Shown one piece after another: positions 1 to 7,340 of a DNA stretch of 7,782 nucleotides. Under the pieces are notes generated by a model, which saw nothing but the letters and a program-made list of their open reading frames with translations, searched no databases and was not told the origin of the DNA. Position numbers and translations under genes: made by a program. The stretch lies in the NCBI GenBank assembly GCA_938045315.1, contig CALINM010000071.1, positions 1-7,782 on the forward strand. The letters run 5' to 3'. The DNA is from an uncultured bacterium (GTDB lineage Bacteria > CALINM01). Each line of letters begins with the position of its first letter. Position 1 is the first letter of the stretch.

Positions 1-1637
1 TCGATACAGTCATTAAATGTTTTTCTCTCATTTTCATCATTAATCAATTTTTCATATTTTTTCTTCAATCTATTTGCTGATAGTTGTATTGGTGTAAGGG
101 GATTTTTAATTTCATGAGCCACTTTTCTTGCCACTTCTCGCCATGCTAACATTTTTTGAAATCTAATATTCTCTGTTATATCATCAAAAACTCCTACAAT
201 ACCAAGTAATTTTTGTTGGTCATCATACATAGGATATATGTCTACCTTAATGTATTTTTCTTTTCCCACAACATTAAAATTTAATATTTTTTCAAAAGAA
301 TGACCTTTTAAAGCATCTGAAAATATTTTTTCTAAGTCATGAGAAGTCACTAAATTTTTCAAAACTTGACCTAAATCAGAAAGATTAATGTTTTTAATAT
401 CAAACATCTTTTTAAAAGCTTCATTAATTGTTAAAACTTTAAGTTCAGGAGAGAATGAAATTATTCCTGTGGAAACTTTATTCATCAAAATTTTTAAATA
501 GTTTGATTGTGATTCAATTATTTCACTCTTTTGTTTAAGATCGTTAACCATCTTATTAAAGGCAACAGCTAATTGACCAATTTCATCTTTTGTGGTCACG
601 GGAACTTGTATATCCATATTTCCAGATGCCACATTCATAGATGCTTCAGTCATATAATCAAGGGGTTCTATGATTCTATTAGCCATATGTATCCCGAAGG
701 AAATGGAAATAAAAACAACTATTAAAGTAGTAATGAGCAACATTATTACCAAACCAGATTTTAAGGGTTTTTTAAACATTAAAAGTTTTGAATATTTTTC
801 ATAAGTTTCCGTAATAAACTGCATTTTACTTACCATACTATGGGGAATGTAATAACTTACAACCACAACACCAACTGGTTCACCAGTTATAAAAGTTGAA
901 TATATGGGAACAGAAGCTCTTATAATATCACCAGTAGCTGATTCTTCTACAATAATAGTTTCTTTGTTACTCAGAGCATCCTGTATTATACTAGAATGTG
1001 GATCAGTAGGTTTTGCAAAATTTGGAATTTCTTTAACAAGCTGTTCTTTCAAAGATGAGAAGACTTCTACCGATTCTAAATTATATTCCTTCTTTTTCTT
1101 CTCCACATATTTTGAAAGAAACTTCAAATTTTCCTGGTTTAATAACTTATTTTCTCTTATGAAATTACTTAAACTTCTTGCGTAAAACAAAGCATTATGA
1201 GAAGAATTTTTATAAAAGGTTTTTGCTACTTTGAGAGATTCGTCCAAGGATTTCTCCAACTGGATATTAAACCATCTTTCTATGCTTGTTGTTATAAATG
1301 TTGCAGCGATTGCGAACAACAAAAAGCCAGGTAAAATTGATAAAATAAGATTTGAGAGAACAAGCTTATATTTTATTTTTGTTCCAATGCCTTTATACTC
1401 AAAAAGAACTTTCAAAAAATTTCTGATTACGAGATATACAAGTACAAGAAGAAGTATCAAATTAATGTTTATAAGAGCAACAACAACAATTTCTGCTGGG
1501 AAAGGTAACACACCTGTTTCTCTGGAAATAAATAGTTGCAGTGAAAAAAGTATAATCAATAAAATAGCAACTATTAATATATATATTCTTTCTCTCTTTC
1601 TTTTTCTTTCTTCAAATATTTTTTTGTTTTCTAACAT
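1..1637 (-). CDS. NtrY-like sensor histidine kinase (partial, C-terminus beyond window)
   Basis: Translating the minus strand from the ATG at 1637 gives 545 codons with no stop before the window edge. This is a membrane-bound two-component sensor that should autophosphorylate on histidine and pass the phosphate to a response regulator, typically an NtrX-like sigma-54 activator. Visible order: a basic N-terminus; hydrophobic segments at about residues 18-37, 50-71 and 92-115; a probable periplasmic sensor region (about 117-293); a fourth membrane segment (295-316); a HAMP linker (317-368, with DEIGQLAVAFNKM); a PAS domain (about 383-490); and a HisKA helix with AWREVARKVAHEIKNPLTP, phospho-acceptor H508. 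This layout and H-box are characteristic of the NtrY family. The ATP-binding HATPase domain must lie beyond position 1. The start is uncertain: an in-frame ATG at 1655 would add 6 residues and an in-frame TTG at 1676 would add 13, and none has a good Shine-Dalgarno sequence. The signal sensed cannot be read from the sequence. Confidence 0.93.
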   Translation of the reverse strand, partial: MLENKKIFEERKRKRERIYILIVAILLIILFSLQLFISRETGVLPFPAEIVVVALININLILLLVLVYLVIRNFLKVLFEYKGIGTKIKYKLVLSNLILSILPGFLLFAIAATFITTSIERWFNIQLEKSLDESLKVAKTFYKNSSHNALFYARSLSNFIRENKLLNQENLKFLSKYVEKKKKEYNLESVEVFSSLKEQLVKEIPNFAKPTDPHSSIIQDALSNKETIIVEESATGDIIRASVPIYSTFITGEPVGVVVVSYYIPHSMVSKMQFITETYEKYSKLLMFKKPLKSGLVIMLLITTLIVVFISISFGIHMANRIIEPLDYMTEASMNVASGNMDIQVPVTTKDEIGQLAVAFNKMVNDLKQKSEIIESQSNYLKILMNKVSTGIISFSPELKVLTINEAFKKMFDIKNINLSDLGQVLKNLVTSHDLEKIFSDALKGHSFEKILNFNVVGKEKYIKVDIYPMYDDQQKLLGIVGVFDDITENIRFQKMLAWREVARKVAHEIKNPLTPIQLSANRLKKKYEKLINDENERKTFNDCI

Positions 1638-1683
1638 AATAGTTTTATGATACATTTTTTTAAAAATAAAAGACAATATAAAC
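1638..1683. promoter_or_regulatory. Divergent start region between the kinase and the nuclease cluster
   Basis: Only 46 bases (28 if the kinase starts at 1655) separate two divergently transcribed genes, so promoters for both directions must lie here or run into the coding sequences. For the plus strand, TATGAT at 1646-1651 is one mismatch from a sigma-70 -10 box. TTGTTT at 1624-1629, 16 bases upstream and inside the kinase gene, is a weak -35. This pair would give a leader of roughly 25 bases before the ATG at 1684. For the minus strand, TATATT (complement of 1675-1680) is a possible -10 without a recognisable -35. In such AT-rich sequence these matches are weak evidence. No operator palindrome stands out. 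Confidence 0.35.
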
Positions 1684-3066
1684 ATGAGAATAACAGCATA
1701 CGGTGCCGTAGAGGGAGTCACAGGTTCCTGTTTTTTAATTGAAATTGAAAGATACAAAATCCTTGTAGATTGTGGTCTTTTCCAGGGGGATTTTGATGGT
1801 AATATTCAAGAATTCCCTTTTGATGTGAGAGAAATAAACTATGTGATACTTACACACGCTCACTTAGATCACATAGGCAGAATTCCTTTACTTGTTAAAA
1901 GGGGTTTTAACGGTCAGATAATGTGTACAAGAGCAACTTATGAATTAGGTAGATTAATGCTTCTTGATGCTGCTAAGGTAATGTATGAGGATTATTTAAT
2001 TAAATCAAGAAAAGCAGAAAGAAGGGGGGAAACTGCCAATCCACCGCTTTACTCGGAAGATGATGTAATAGAAAGTTATGACTTTTTTACAACAATAGAA
2101 TATAACGAAAAAGTTTTATTAAATGATAATATTTCCTTTATTTTAAAAGACGCTGGTCATATTTTAGGTTCTGCTTTTGTAGAATTTTTTATTACTGAGA
2201 ATAATTTAACAAAAAAAATTATATTTTCTGGCGATTTAGGAAATCAAAATAAGCCAATAGTAAGAAATCCAGCTATACCTGATGATGCTGAGACTGTTTT
2301 TATTGAATCAACCTATGGAGATAGGGAACATAAAAAATTTGAAGCATCAAAAAAAGAATTAAAAGAAGCTATAGATTATGCATTTAGCAATAATGGCAAT
2401 GTTATAATACCTACCTTTGCCCTTGAAAGAGCACAAGAGCTTATATATTTACTTAGAGAAATGTACGAAGAAAAAATGTTACCACCATGCAGAGTATTTC
2501 TTGATAGTCCACTTGCAATAAAAGCTACAGAACTTTTTAAAAAACATATTGAATATTTTGACAAAGAAGCCAGAGATATAATTAATAGGGGAAAAGATCC
2601 TTTTTCATTTACCTATCTCACATATACAAGAAGTGTAGAAGAATCAAAATCTATAAATTATTTTAAAGGTAATTCTATAATTATTGCTGGTTCAGGCATG
2701 TGTAATGGTGGACGTATACTTCATCATTTAAAACATAACTTATGGAATTCAAATAATTGCATTGTTTTTATTGGATTTCAGGCAAATGGTACTTTAGGAC
2801 GTAAAATTGTTGATGGTGAAAAATTTGTTTACATTTATGGTGAGCAGATAAAAGTTAATGCCCGAATCTTTACTATAAATGGTTTTTCTTCTCATGCTGA
2901 TAAACTGATATTGAAAAACTGGCTTTCACAAATTAGATCCTTAAGTAATGTTTTCCTAATCCATGGTGAAAAAGACATAATGGAAAAATTTGCTCAATAT
3001 TTAAAAGCAAATTTTATTGATATAAACATTAAAATACCTAAATTTGGTGAGGTAATTAATATTTGA
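1684..3066 (+). CDS. Beta-CASP metallo-beta-lactamase-fold ribonuclease (CPSF73/TTHA0252-like)
   Basis: A 460-residue cytoplasmic protein of the MBL-fold RNA metallo-hydrolase family, predicted to be a zinc-dependent ribonuclease acting in RNA processing or decay. The full set of motifs is present: THAHLDHIGR with H58, H60, D62 and H63; GHILGSA with H159; SGDLGN with D184; then the beta-CASP motifs ESTYGD (E208), FSSHAD (H404) and IHGE (H427). GSGMCNGGRILHHLKHNL at about 336-353 is the conserved stretch typical of CPSF-type bacterial and archaeal members. Length matches the stand-alone family. There is no N-terminal KH domain as in archaeal aCPSF1, and no RNase J C-terminal domain. The ATG at 1684 is chosen because MRITAYGAVEGVTGS is the standard family N-terminus; no clear Shine-Dalgarno precedes it. 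It is the first gene of the plus-strand cluster, and its TGA overlaps the start of the following channel gene by 4 bases. The exact RNA substrate is unknown. Confidence 0.93.
   Translation: MRITAYGAVEGVTGSCFLIEIERYKILVDCGLFQGDFDGNIQEFPFDVREINYVILTHAHLDHIGRIPLLVKRGFNGQIMCTRATYELGRLMLLDAAKVMYEDYLIKSRKAERRGETANPPLYSEDDVIESYDFFTTIEYNEKVLLNDNISFILKDAGHILGSAFVEFFITENNLTKKIIFSGDLGNQNKPIVRNPAIPDDAETVFIESTYGDREHKKFEASKKELKEAIDYAFSNNGNVIIPTFALERAQELIYLLREMYEEKMLPPCRVFLDSPLAIKATELFKKHIEYFDKEARDIINRGKDPFSFTYLTYTRSVEESKSINYFKGNSIIIAGSGMCNGGRILHHLKHNLWNSNNCIVFIGFQANGTLGRKIVDGEKFVYIYGEQIKVNARIFTINGFSSHADKLILKNWLSQIRSLSNVFLIHGEKDIMEKFAQYLKANFIDINIKIPKFGEVINI
3049..3053 (+). promoter_or_regulatory. Ribosome binding site supporting a TTG start for the mscS-like gene
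   Basis: GAGGT at 3049-3053 matches the anti-Shine-Dalgarno core and ends 9 bases before the TTG at 3063. It lies inside the last codons of the nuclease gene. It supports the non-ATG start and the 4-base TTGA overlap. Confidence 0.5.
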
Positions 3067-3731
3067 TTGATTTAAGGAATTTTTTAGATTATAAACTCTT
3101 TATATTAATTCTTCTCACCATATTTTATTCTTTTCTTTTTACTAAAAAAAATAAGCTACAAGATATCTGGACATGGAAAACGACAACCTCTTTTAATTTA
3201 GTATTGCTAGGATTTATTTTATACGTCATTACAAATTTTGAAATTAGCAGTCAGTATAAATTCATACTCAGCAAAATATTAAACTTCATAATTATAGTAT
3301 GCTTTACAAACTTATTTTTAACAATTGTTCACATTTGCATAAATGTTTATTCAAAGAGAAAACCCCAACCATTAATACTTAACTTAATTGACCTTTTTAT
3401 ATATATATTTGGAGCAATTTTTGTAATCAGAACTATTTTTAAAATTGAAGTATCATCTATATTAACAACATCTGCGATAATCACTGGCGCCATAGTTTTT
3501 GCCCTACAACACTCATTGACAAATATCTTCAGTGGTATTACCTTGCAGTTAAACGAAAACTTTAAACCAGGAACCTGGATAAGGGTAAAAGAAAAAGATA
3601 TTCTTAGAGAAATTATCAATAGAGGATTTTACTTTACCACTTTAAAAACTTTAGATAATGTTATATTTCTTATACCAAACTATTACTTTTATAGCAACAT
3701 ATTTAGTAGAAAGGGAAATACAAAATATTGA
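3063..3731 (+). CDS. MscS-like mechanosensitive channel, C-terminally truncated
   Basis: 222 residues from a TTG start. The family is small-conductance mechanosensitive ion channels, inner-membrane pores opened by membrane tension during osmotic downshock. Hydrophobic segments lie at about residues 11-27, 42-59, 68-96 and 105-125, followed by the pore-lining helix and start of the beta domain at 131-215. That stretch contains TSAIITGAIVFALQHSLTNI, then FSGITLQLNENFKPGTWIRV and a diagnostic IPN (204-206) in VIFLIPNYYFYSN. In MscS the IPN region is followed by a cytoplasmic alpha/beta domain of many tens of residues. Here the frame stops only 16 residues after the IPN, so the vestibule domain is absent. 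The 3' sequence in another frame (separate entry) looks like the original tail, so the gene is probably disrupted by an out-of-frame deletion. A naturally short variant is less likely. Whether the product forms a functional channel is doubtful. It overlaps the nuclease gene by 4 bases and is likely co-transcribed. Confidence 0.8.
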   Translation: MIDLRNFLDYKLFILILLTIFYSFLFTKKNKLQDIWTWKTTTSFNLVLLGFILYVITNFEISSQYKFILSKILNFIIIVCFTNLFLTIVHICINVYSKRKPQPLILNLIDLFIYIFGAIFVIRTIFKIEVSSILTTSAIITGAIVFALQHSLTNIFSGITLQLNENFKPGTWIRVKEKDILREIINRGFYFTTLKTLDNVIFLIPNYYFYSNIFSRKGNTKY

Positions 3732-3819
3732 GTTAGTAAAAAATAAGTCTAAAGATGTGATTATTGCTGAAAAGAAAAAAGATTTATTAAACAAATTAAA
3801 AAATTTTTTTGGGATATAA
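3718..3819 (+). pseudogene. Probable out-of-frame 3' remnant of the mscS-like gene
   Basis: In the frame shifted by one base relative to the channel gene, 3718-3819 reads as 33 residues ending in TAA: IQNIELVKNKSKD, then a lysine-rich amphipathic tail KKKDLLNKLKNFFGI. MscS proteins typically end with an IPxPxQ-type strand followed by a short charged tail, and IQNIELVKN would fit the end of that strand. The stop lies 3 bases before the ATG of ispG, the tight spacing expected if this was once the true gene end. My reading is that an internal deletion removed most of the vestibule-domain coding sequence and joined the ends out of frame. A single-base indel alone would not explain the missing length. 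Assignment rests on short sequence and is tentative. Confidence 0.45.
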
Positions 3820-3822
3820 ACT

Positions 3823-4914
3823 ATGTTAACAAGAAAGATTACGAAAAAAATTTATGTAGGAAATGTGGCAATTGGGGGTGGAGAACCAGTTGTTATACAA
3901 TCAATGACAAACACTATAACACAAGATATTAACTCAACAGTCAGGCAAATTAGATCATTAGCAAGAATTGGATGTGAAATTATAAGGGTTGCAGTTCCAG
4001 ACGAAGATTCAGTAGTAACACTAAAAGAAATAATAAAAAAAAGTCCTATTCCTGTAATAGCAGATATTCATTTTGATTACAAATTAGCTATTGGAGCAAT
4101 AAAACAGGGTGTCCATGGAATAAGAATAAATCCCGGGAATATTAAAAGTAAGGATAAAATAAGAGAAATAATAAATATAGCAAGAGAATTTAATACATCT
4201 ATAAGAATTGGTGTTAATTCTGGTTCATTAGATATTGATTTAAAAAATAAATATAAGCAAAATATACATTTAGGGCTTGTGGAAAGTGCTATTAATTACA
4301 TAAAATTCTTTGAAGACAATAATTTTACAAACCTAAAGGTTTCTTTAAAATCATCAGATGTTATTACAACTATTCTCGCCTATGAAAAATTTTCTGAAAT
4401 AAGTGATTACCCTCTTCACTTAGGTATAACAGAAGCTGGAACTGAGCTACCAGGTACTATTAGATCATCAATAGGTATAGGTTATCTCCTTTTAAAAGGG
4501 ATTGGTGATACGATAAGGGTTTCTTTGACAGCTCCACCTGCAAAAGAAGTAATTGTTGCAAAGGAGATACTAAAAAATGTGGGAATGAGAAATCTGGGCC
4601 CCATATTAATTTCATGTCCCACTTGTGCAAGAAGGGATATTGATGTAATTTTGCTTGCCCATAAAGTAGAAAAATTATTATCATTTGTAAAATCACCTAT
4701 CAAGGTAGCTGTTATGGGGTGTGCTGTAAATGGGCCGGGTGAGGCGATGGATGCTGATATTGGAATTGCTGGTTCAAAAGAAGGTGGAATAATCTTTAAG
4801 AAGGGCAGGGTGTTTAAAAAAATTAAACAACAGGAAGATTTGATTAAGGAGTTCCTGAAGGAAATTAAAAATTTAGATAAAGAATGGCGCATAAAAAAGG
4901 AGAAAACAGTATGA
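3823..4914 (+). CDS. ispG: 4-hydroxy-3-methylbut-2-en-1-yl diphosphate synthase (IspG/GcpE)
   Basis: 363-residue cytoplasmic iron-sulfur enzyme of the MEP isoprenoid pathway. It reductively converts 2-C-methyl-erythritol 2,4-cyclodiphosphate to HMBPP, the substrate of IspH. The N-terminal TIM-barrel part is recognisable by VVIQSMTNT (23-31), IRVAVPD, ADIHFDYKLAI and GIRINPGNI. The C-terminal 4Fe-4S domain has SCPTCAR with C265 and C268, and GCAVNGPGEA with C300 and E307, which are the three cysteines and the glutamate that ligate the cluster. Length is that of the compact bacterial form, without the extra central domain of plant and some other bacterial versions. The ATG at 3823 is the natural start: MLTRKITKKIYVGN leads directly into the conserved region, although no strong Shine-Dalgarno is visible. 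The stop overlaps the proS start as ATGA (4911-4914), indicating translational coupling. Confidence 0.97.
   Translation: MLTRKITKKIYVGNVAIGGGEPVVIQSMTNTITQDINSTVRQIRSLARIGCEIIRVAVPDEDSVVTLKEIIKKSPIPVIADIHFDYKLAIGAIKQGVHGIRINPGNIKSKDKIREIINIAREFNTSIRIGVNSGSLDIDLKNKYKQNIHLGLVESAINYIKFFEDNNFTNLKVSLKSSDVITTILAYEKFSEISDYPLHLGITEAGTELPGTIRSSIGIGYLLLKGIGDTIRVSLTAPPAKEVIVAKEILKNVGMRNLGPILISCPTCARRDIDVILLAHKVEKLLSFVKSPIKVAVMGCAVNGPGEAMDADIGIAGSKEGGIIFKKGRVFKKIKQQEDLIKEFLKEIKNLDKEWRIKKEKTV
4896..4902 (+). promoter_or_regulatory. Ribosome binding site that fixes the proS start
   Basis: AAAGGAG at 4896-4902 lies 8 bases before the ATG at 4911, inside the 3' end of ispG. The longer in-frame ATG at 4884 lies upstream of this site and has no comparable one, so 4911 is the better start. 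Confidence 0.75.
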
Positions 4915-6617
4915 GAATGAGTCAGTATTTCTTGCCAACCTTAAAAGAAGATCCAGCGGATGCAGAAGTTATAAGTCATAAATTAATGATTCGAGCAGGG
5001 ATGATAAGAAAACTAGCAAGTGGTATATATACTTATCTACCCTATGGTTTAAAAGCTATTCAAAGAGTTGAAAAAATTATTAGAGAAGAAATGGAAAAAG
5101 CAGGTGCAATCGAAGTACTGATGCCTTCCGTGCAACCAAAAGAGTTATGGGAAGAAAGTGGAAGATGGAACTACTATGGTAAAGAGTTACTTAGATTTGT
5201 AGATAGAGCTGGAAGAGATTTTTGTTATGGGCCAACCCATGAAGAAGTAATAACAGACCTTGTGAGAAACAACATAAGATCTTATAGAGATTTACCAAAA
5301 AATCTTTTTCAAATTCAAACAAAATTTAGAGACGAGATCAGACCTCGATTTGGTGTTATGAGGGCAAGGGAATTCATAATGAAAGATGGTTACAGTTTTG
5401 ATGTGGACGAAGAAAGTGCTGAGAGAACATATATGAAGATGTTTAATGCATATTGCAATATTTTTAAACGTTGCGATCTCGATTTTAGAGCAGTTGAAGC
5501 TGACACTGGAAATATTGGTGGGAGTTTCTCTCATGAATTTATGGTTATTGCAGATAGTGGAGAAGATACAATTTTTTTATGTAATCATTGTAATTATGCT
5601 GCCAACAGAGAAAAAACAGAAGTTGGTGAAAAAATCTGGCATATCAACAAAGATGAAGAACTACAAGATATAGAAAAAGTATATACGCCTAATAAAAAAA
5701 CAATTGAGGAAGTCTCGAATTTTCTAAATGTACCAACCAATAAATTAGTTAAAACTGTTATTTACCTTGTTGATTCAGTTTTACATATGGTTCTAGTAAG
5801 AGGGGATAGAGAAGCAAACGAAATTAAAGTAAAAAACTATTTAAAGGCAAATGAAATTAGATTAGCTACAAATGATGAAATAGAAAAAATTCTTGGTATT
5901 CCGGTAGGTTTTATGGGCCCCTATAAAACTAGTGGCATAAGAATTATTGCTGATATTTCATTGAAAGGTTTAAAGAATTTTGTAACTGGTGCAAATGAAG
6001 TTGATTATCATCTTATAAATGCAAATTTCAACAGGGACATCTTAGTTAATGAATTCGCAGATATTTCAGAGGCTAGAGATGGGGATCCATGTCCAAGATG
6101 TGAAAATGGTAAACTTTATAGTAAAAAGGGGATAGAGGTGGGACATATTTTTAAGTTAGGGACAAAATATAGCCTTTCCATGAGAGCCTTTTTCCTCGAT
6201 GAAAAAGGTAAAGAAAAACCTATGATAATGGGATGCTATGGCATAGGAGTGGGAAGAACTATTGCAGCAGCCATAGAACAAAATCACGATAGGGATGGGA
6301 TAATTTTTCCTGCTCCTTTAGCTCCATATCCAATAATTATAGTTCCCCTTGATATAAAGAATCAAGAAATTATTGATATTTCTAATAAATTATACAATAA
6401 ATTTTTAGACATGGGTATAGATACTCTTATTGATGATAGGGATGAGAGACCTGGTGTCAAGTTTAAAGATGCTGACTTAATAGGAATACCCTACAGAATA
6501 AATATAGGAAATAGTTATAAAAAAGATAAAAAAATTGAGATAATTGTTAGAAGGACAAAAGAAAAAATCTATTTGGAATATGAAGAAGTTATAAACTTTA
6601 TTAAAAATACTTTTTAA
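4911..6617 (+). CDS. proS: Prolyl-tRNA synthetase, bacterial type with editing domain
   Basis: 568-residue class II aminoacyl-tRNA synthetase that attaches proline to tRNA-Pro in the cytoplasm. The N-terminus MRMSQYFLPTLKEDPADAEV is the family standard. The class II core shows GPTHEE (about 107-112), motif 2 in TKFRDEIRPRFGVMRAREF (about 138-156) and motif 3 in GCYGIGVGRT (441-450). Between them, about residues 220-385, lies the INS/YbaK-like domain that hydrolyses mischarged Ala-tRNA-Pro (contains VRGDREANEIKVKN). This makes it the long bacterial form rather than the eukaryote/archaeal-like one. Two CxxC pairs flank the insertion (C224/C227 and C394/C397). The anticodon-binding domain follows (APYPIIIVPLD, then DDRDERPGVKFKDADLIG). 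I use the ATG at 4911 because it has an AAAGGAG site 8 bases upstream and forms a 4-base ATGA overlap with ispG. An in-frame ATG at 4884 would add nine non-conserved residues (MAHKKGENS). Coupling to ispG implies joint expression; no T-box or other leader is possible in the overlap. Confidence 0.97.
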   Translation: MRMSQYFLPTLKEDPADAEVISHKLMIRAGMIRKLASGIYTYLPYGLKAIQRVEKIIREEMEKAGAIEVLMPSVQPKELWEESGRWNYYGKELLRFVDRAGRDFCYGPTHEEVITDLVRNNIRSYRDLPKNLFQIQTKFRDEIRPRFGVMRAREFIMKDGYSFDVDEESAERTYMKMFNAYCNIFKRCDLDFRAVEADTGNIGGSFSHEFMVIADSGEDTIFLCNHCNYAANREKTEVGEKIWHINKDEELQDIEKVYTPNKKTIEEVSNFLNVPTNKLVKTVIYLVDSVLHMVLVRGDREANEIKVKNYLKANEIRLATNDEIEKILGIPVGFMGPYKTSGIRIIADISLKGLKNFVTGANEVDYHLINANFNRDILVNEFADISEARDGDPCPRCENGKLYSKKGIEVGHIFKLGTKYSLSMRAFFLDEKGKEKPMIMGCYGIGVGRTIAAAIEQNHDRDGIIFPAPLAPYPIIIVPLDIKNQEIIDISNKLYNKFLDMGIDTLIDDRDERPGVKFKDADLIGIPYRINIGNSYKKDKKIEIIVRRTKEKIYLEYEEVINFIKNTF

Positions 6618-6645
6618 TTTTTGTTGTTAATTTTTTGAAAATATT

Positions 6646-6652
6646 AAAGGAA
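6646..6652 (+). promoter_or_regulatory. Ribosome binding site that fixes the pyrF start
   Basis: AAAGGAA at 6646-6652 ends 6 bases before the ATG at 6659. It falls inside the longer frame that would begin with the TTG at 6635, so it argues for initiation at 6659. Confidence 0.65.
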
Positions 6653-6658
6653 TTGCTT

Positions 6659-7339
6659 ATGAATGATTATAATAAAAGAGTAATAGTTGCATTAGATACT
6701 GTGGATCCAGTAAAAATAGATTTTATACTCAAAGAATTAAGAGGCATAGTAGAAATAGTTAAAATAGGATTTCAATCTTTTATTTATTTTGGTCCAGAAC
6801 TAATTAAAAAAACAATTGATTCTGGATTTAAAGTTTTTTTAGATTTAAAACTTCATGATATACCAAACACAATTGAGAAAGCAGTTGAATCTTGTATTAA
6901 ACATAATGTGTATATGATTACACTTCATATTTCTGGTGGCAAAGAAATGTTACAAAAAGCTTGTTCAATAAAACACAAATATGAAAGTGATATAAGACTT
7001 TTAGGTGTAACTATACTAACATCCTTTGATGAATATAATTTCAAAGATCTAAATTATAAGCTTTCTTTAGAAGAAATGGTTATATACTACGCTAGATTAG
7101 GAAAAGATTCTGGATTAGATGGGATTATTTGCTCGCCCAAGGAAATTAAAGTTTTAAGACATGATATGGGTAGTGAATTACTTATCATAACTCCAGGTAT
7201 TAGGTTAGTTAATGGCAAAGATGACCAGAAAAGAACAATGACACCTAAAGAAGCCTTTGAAGCTGGGGCAGATTATATTGTTGTTGGTAGACCAATATTG
7301 GAATCTAATAATCCTAAAATTTTTTTTGCACAAATTTAA
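6659..7339 (+). CDS. pyrF: Orotidine 5'-phosphate decarboxylase
   Basis: 226-residue cytoplasmic TIM-barrel enzyme that decarboxylates OMP to UMP, the last step of de novo pyrimidine synthesis. The catalytic signature DLKLHDIPNT supplies D62, K64 and D67. Also visible are the substrate-binding VIVALD (D12) and KIGFQ (K35), the conserved GVTILTSF (116-123), ITPGIR (177-182), and the phosphate-binding VVGRPI with R211. All key residues of the bacterial group I enzyme are present. The C-terminus is short after GRPI, ending NPKIFFAQI, so the protein is at the small end for the family but not obviously truncated. I place the start at ATG 6659, with AAAGGAA upstream and MNDYNKRVIVALD fitting the family N-terminus. 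A TTG at 6635 would add eight unsupported residues. It follows proS by 41 bases with no terminator visible between them, and rlmB begins 1 base after its stop. Confidence 0.96.
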   Translation: MNDYNKRVIVALDTVDPVKIDFILKELRGIVEIVKIGFQSFIYFGPELIKKTIDSGFKVFLDLKLHDIPNTIEKAVESCIKHNVYMITLHISGGKEMLQKACSIKHKYESDIRLLGVTILTSFDEYNFKDLNYKLSLEEMVIYYARLGKDSGLDGIICSPKEIKVLRHDMGSELLIITPGIRLVNGKDDQKRTMTPKEAFEAGADYIVVGRPILESNNPKIFFAQI

Positions 7340-7340
7340 T

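Noticed and set aside
904-1650. Plus-strand open frames (904-1185, 1231-1650)
   Set aside because: They lie entirely antisense to the well-supported NtrY-like kinase gene. Their translations show low-complexity serine, phenylalanine and isoleucine runs and no family motifs.
3722-3735. Programmed +1 frameshift at the TAT TGA site of the channel gene
   Set aside because: There is no correctly spaced internal Shine-Dalgarno or classic slippery codon as in prfB. Reading through would still leave the protein lacking most of the vestibule domain, so a deletion explains the data better.
4460-4892. Minus-strand open frames opposite ispG
   Set aside because: Antisense shadows of the ispG coding sequence, with no recognisable domain or start signal.
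6618-6658. Possible terminator between proS and pyrF (T-rich stretch)
   Set aside because: T runs are present but I see no GC-containing inverted repeat before them. The sequence is simply AT-rich, and the pyrF ribosome site lies within it.
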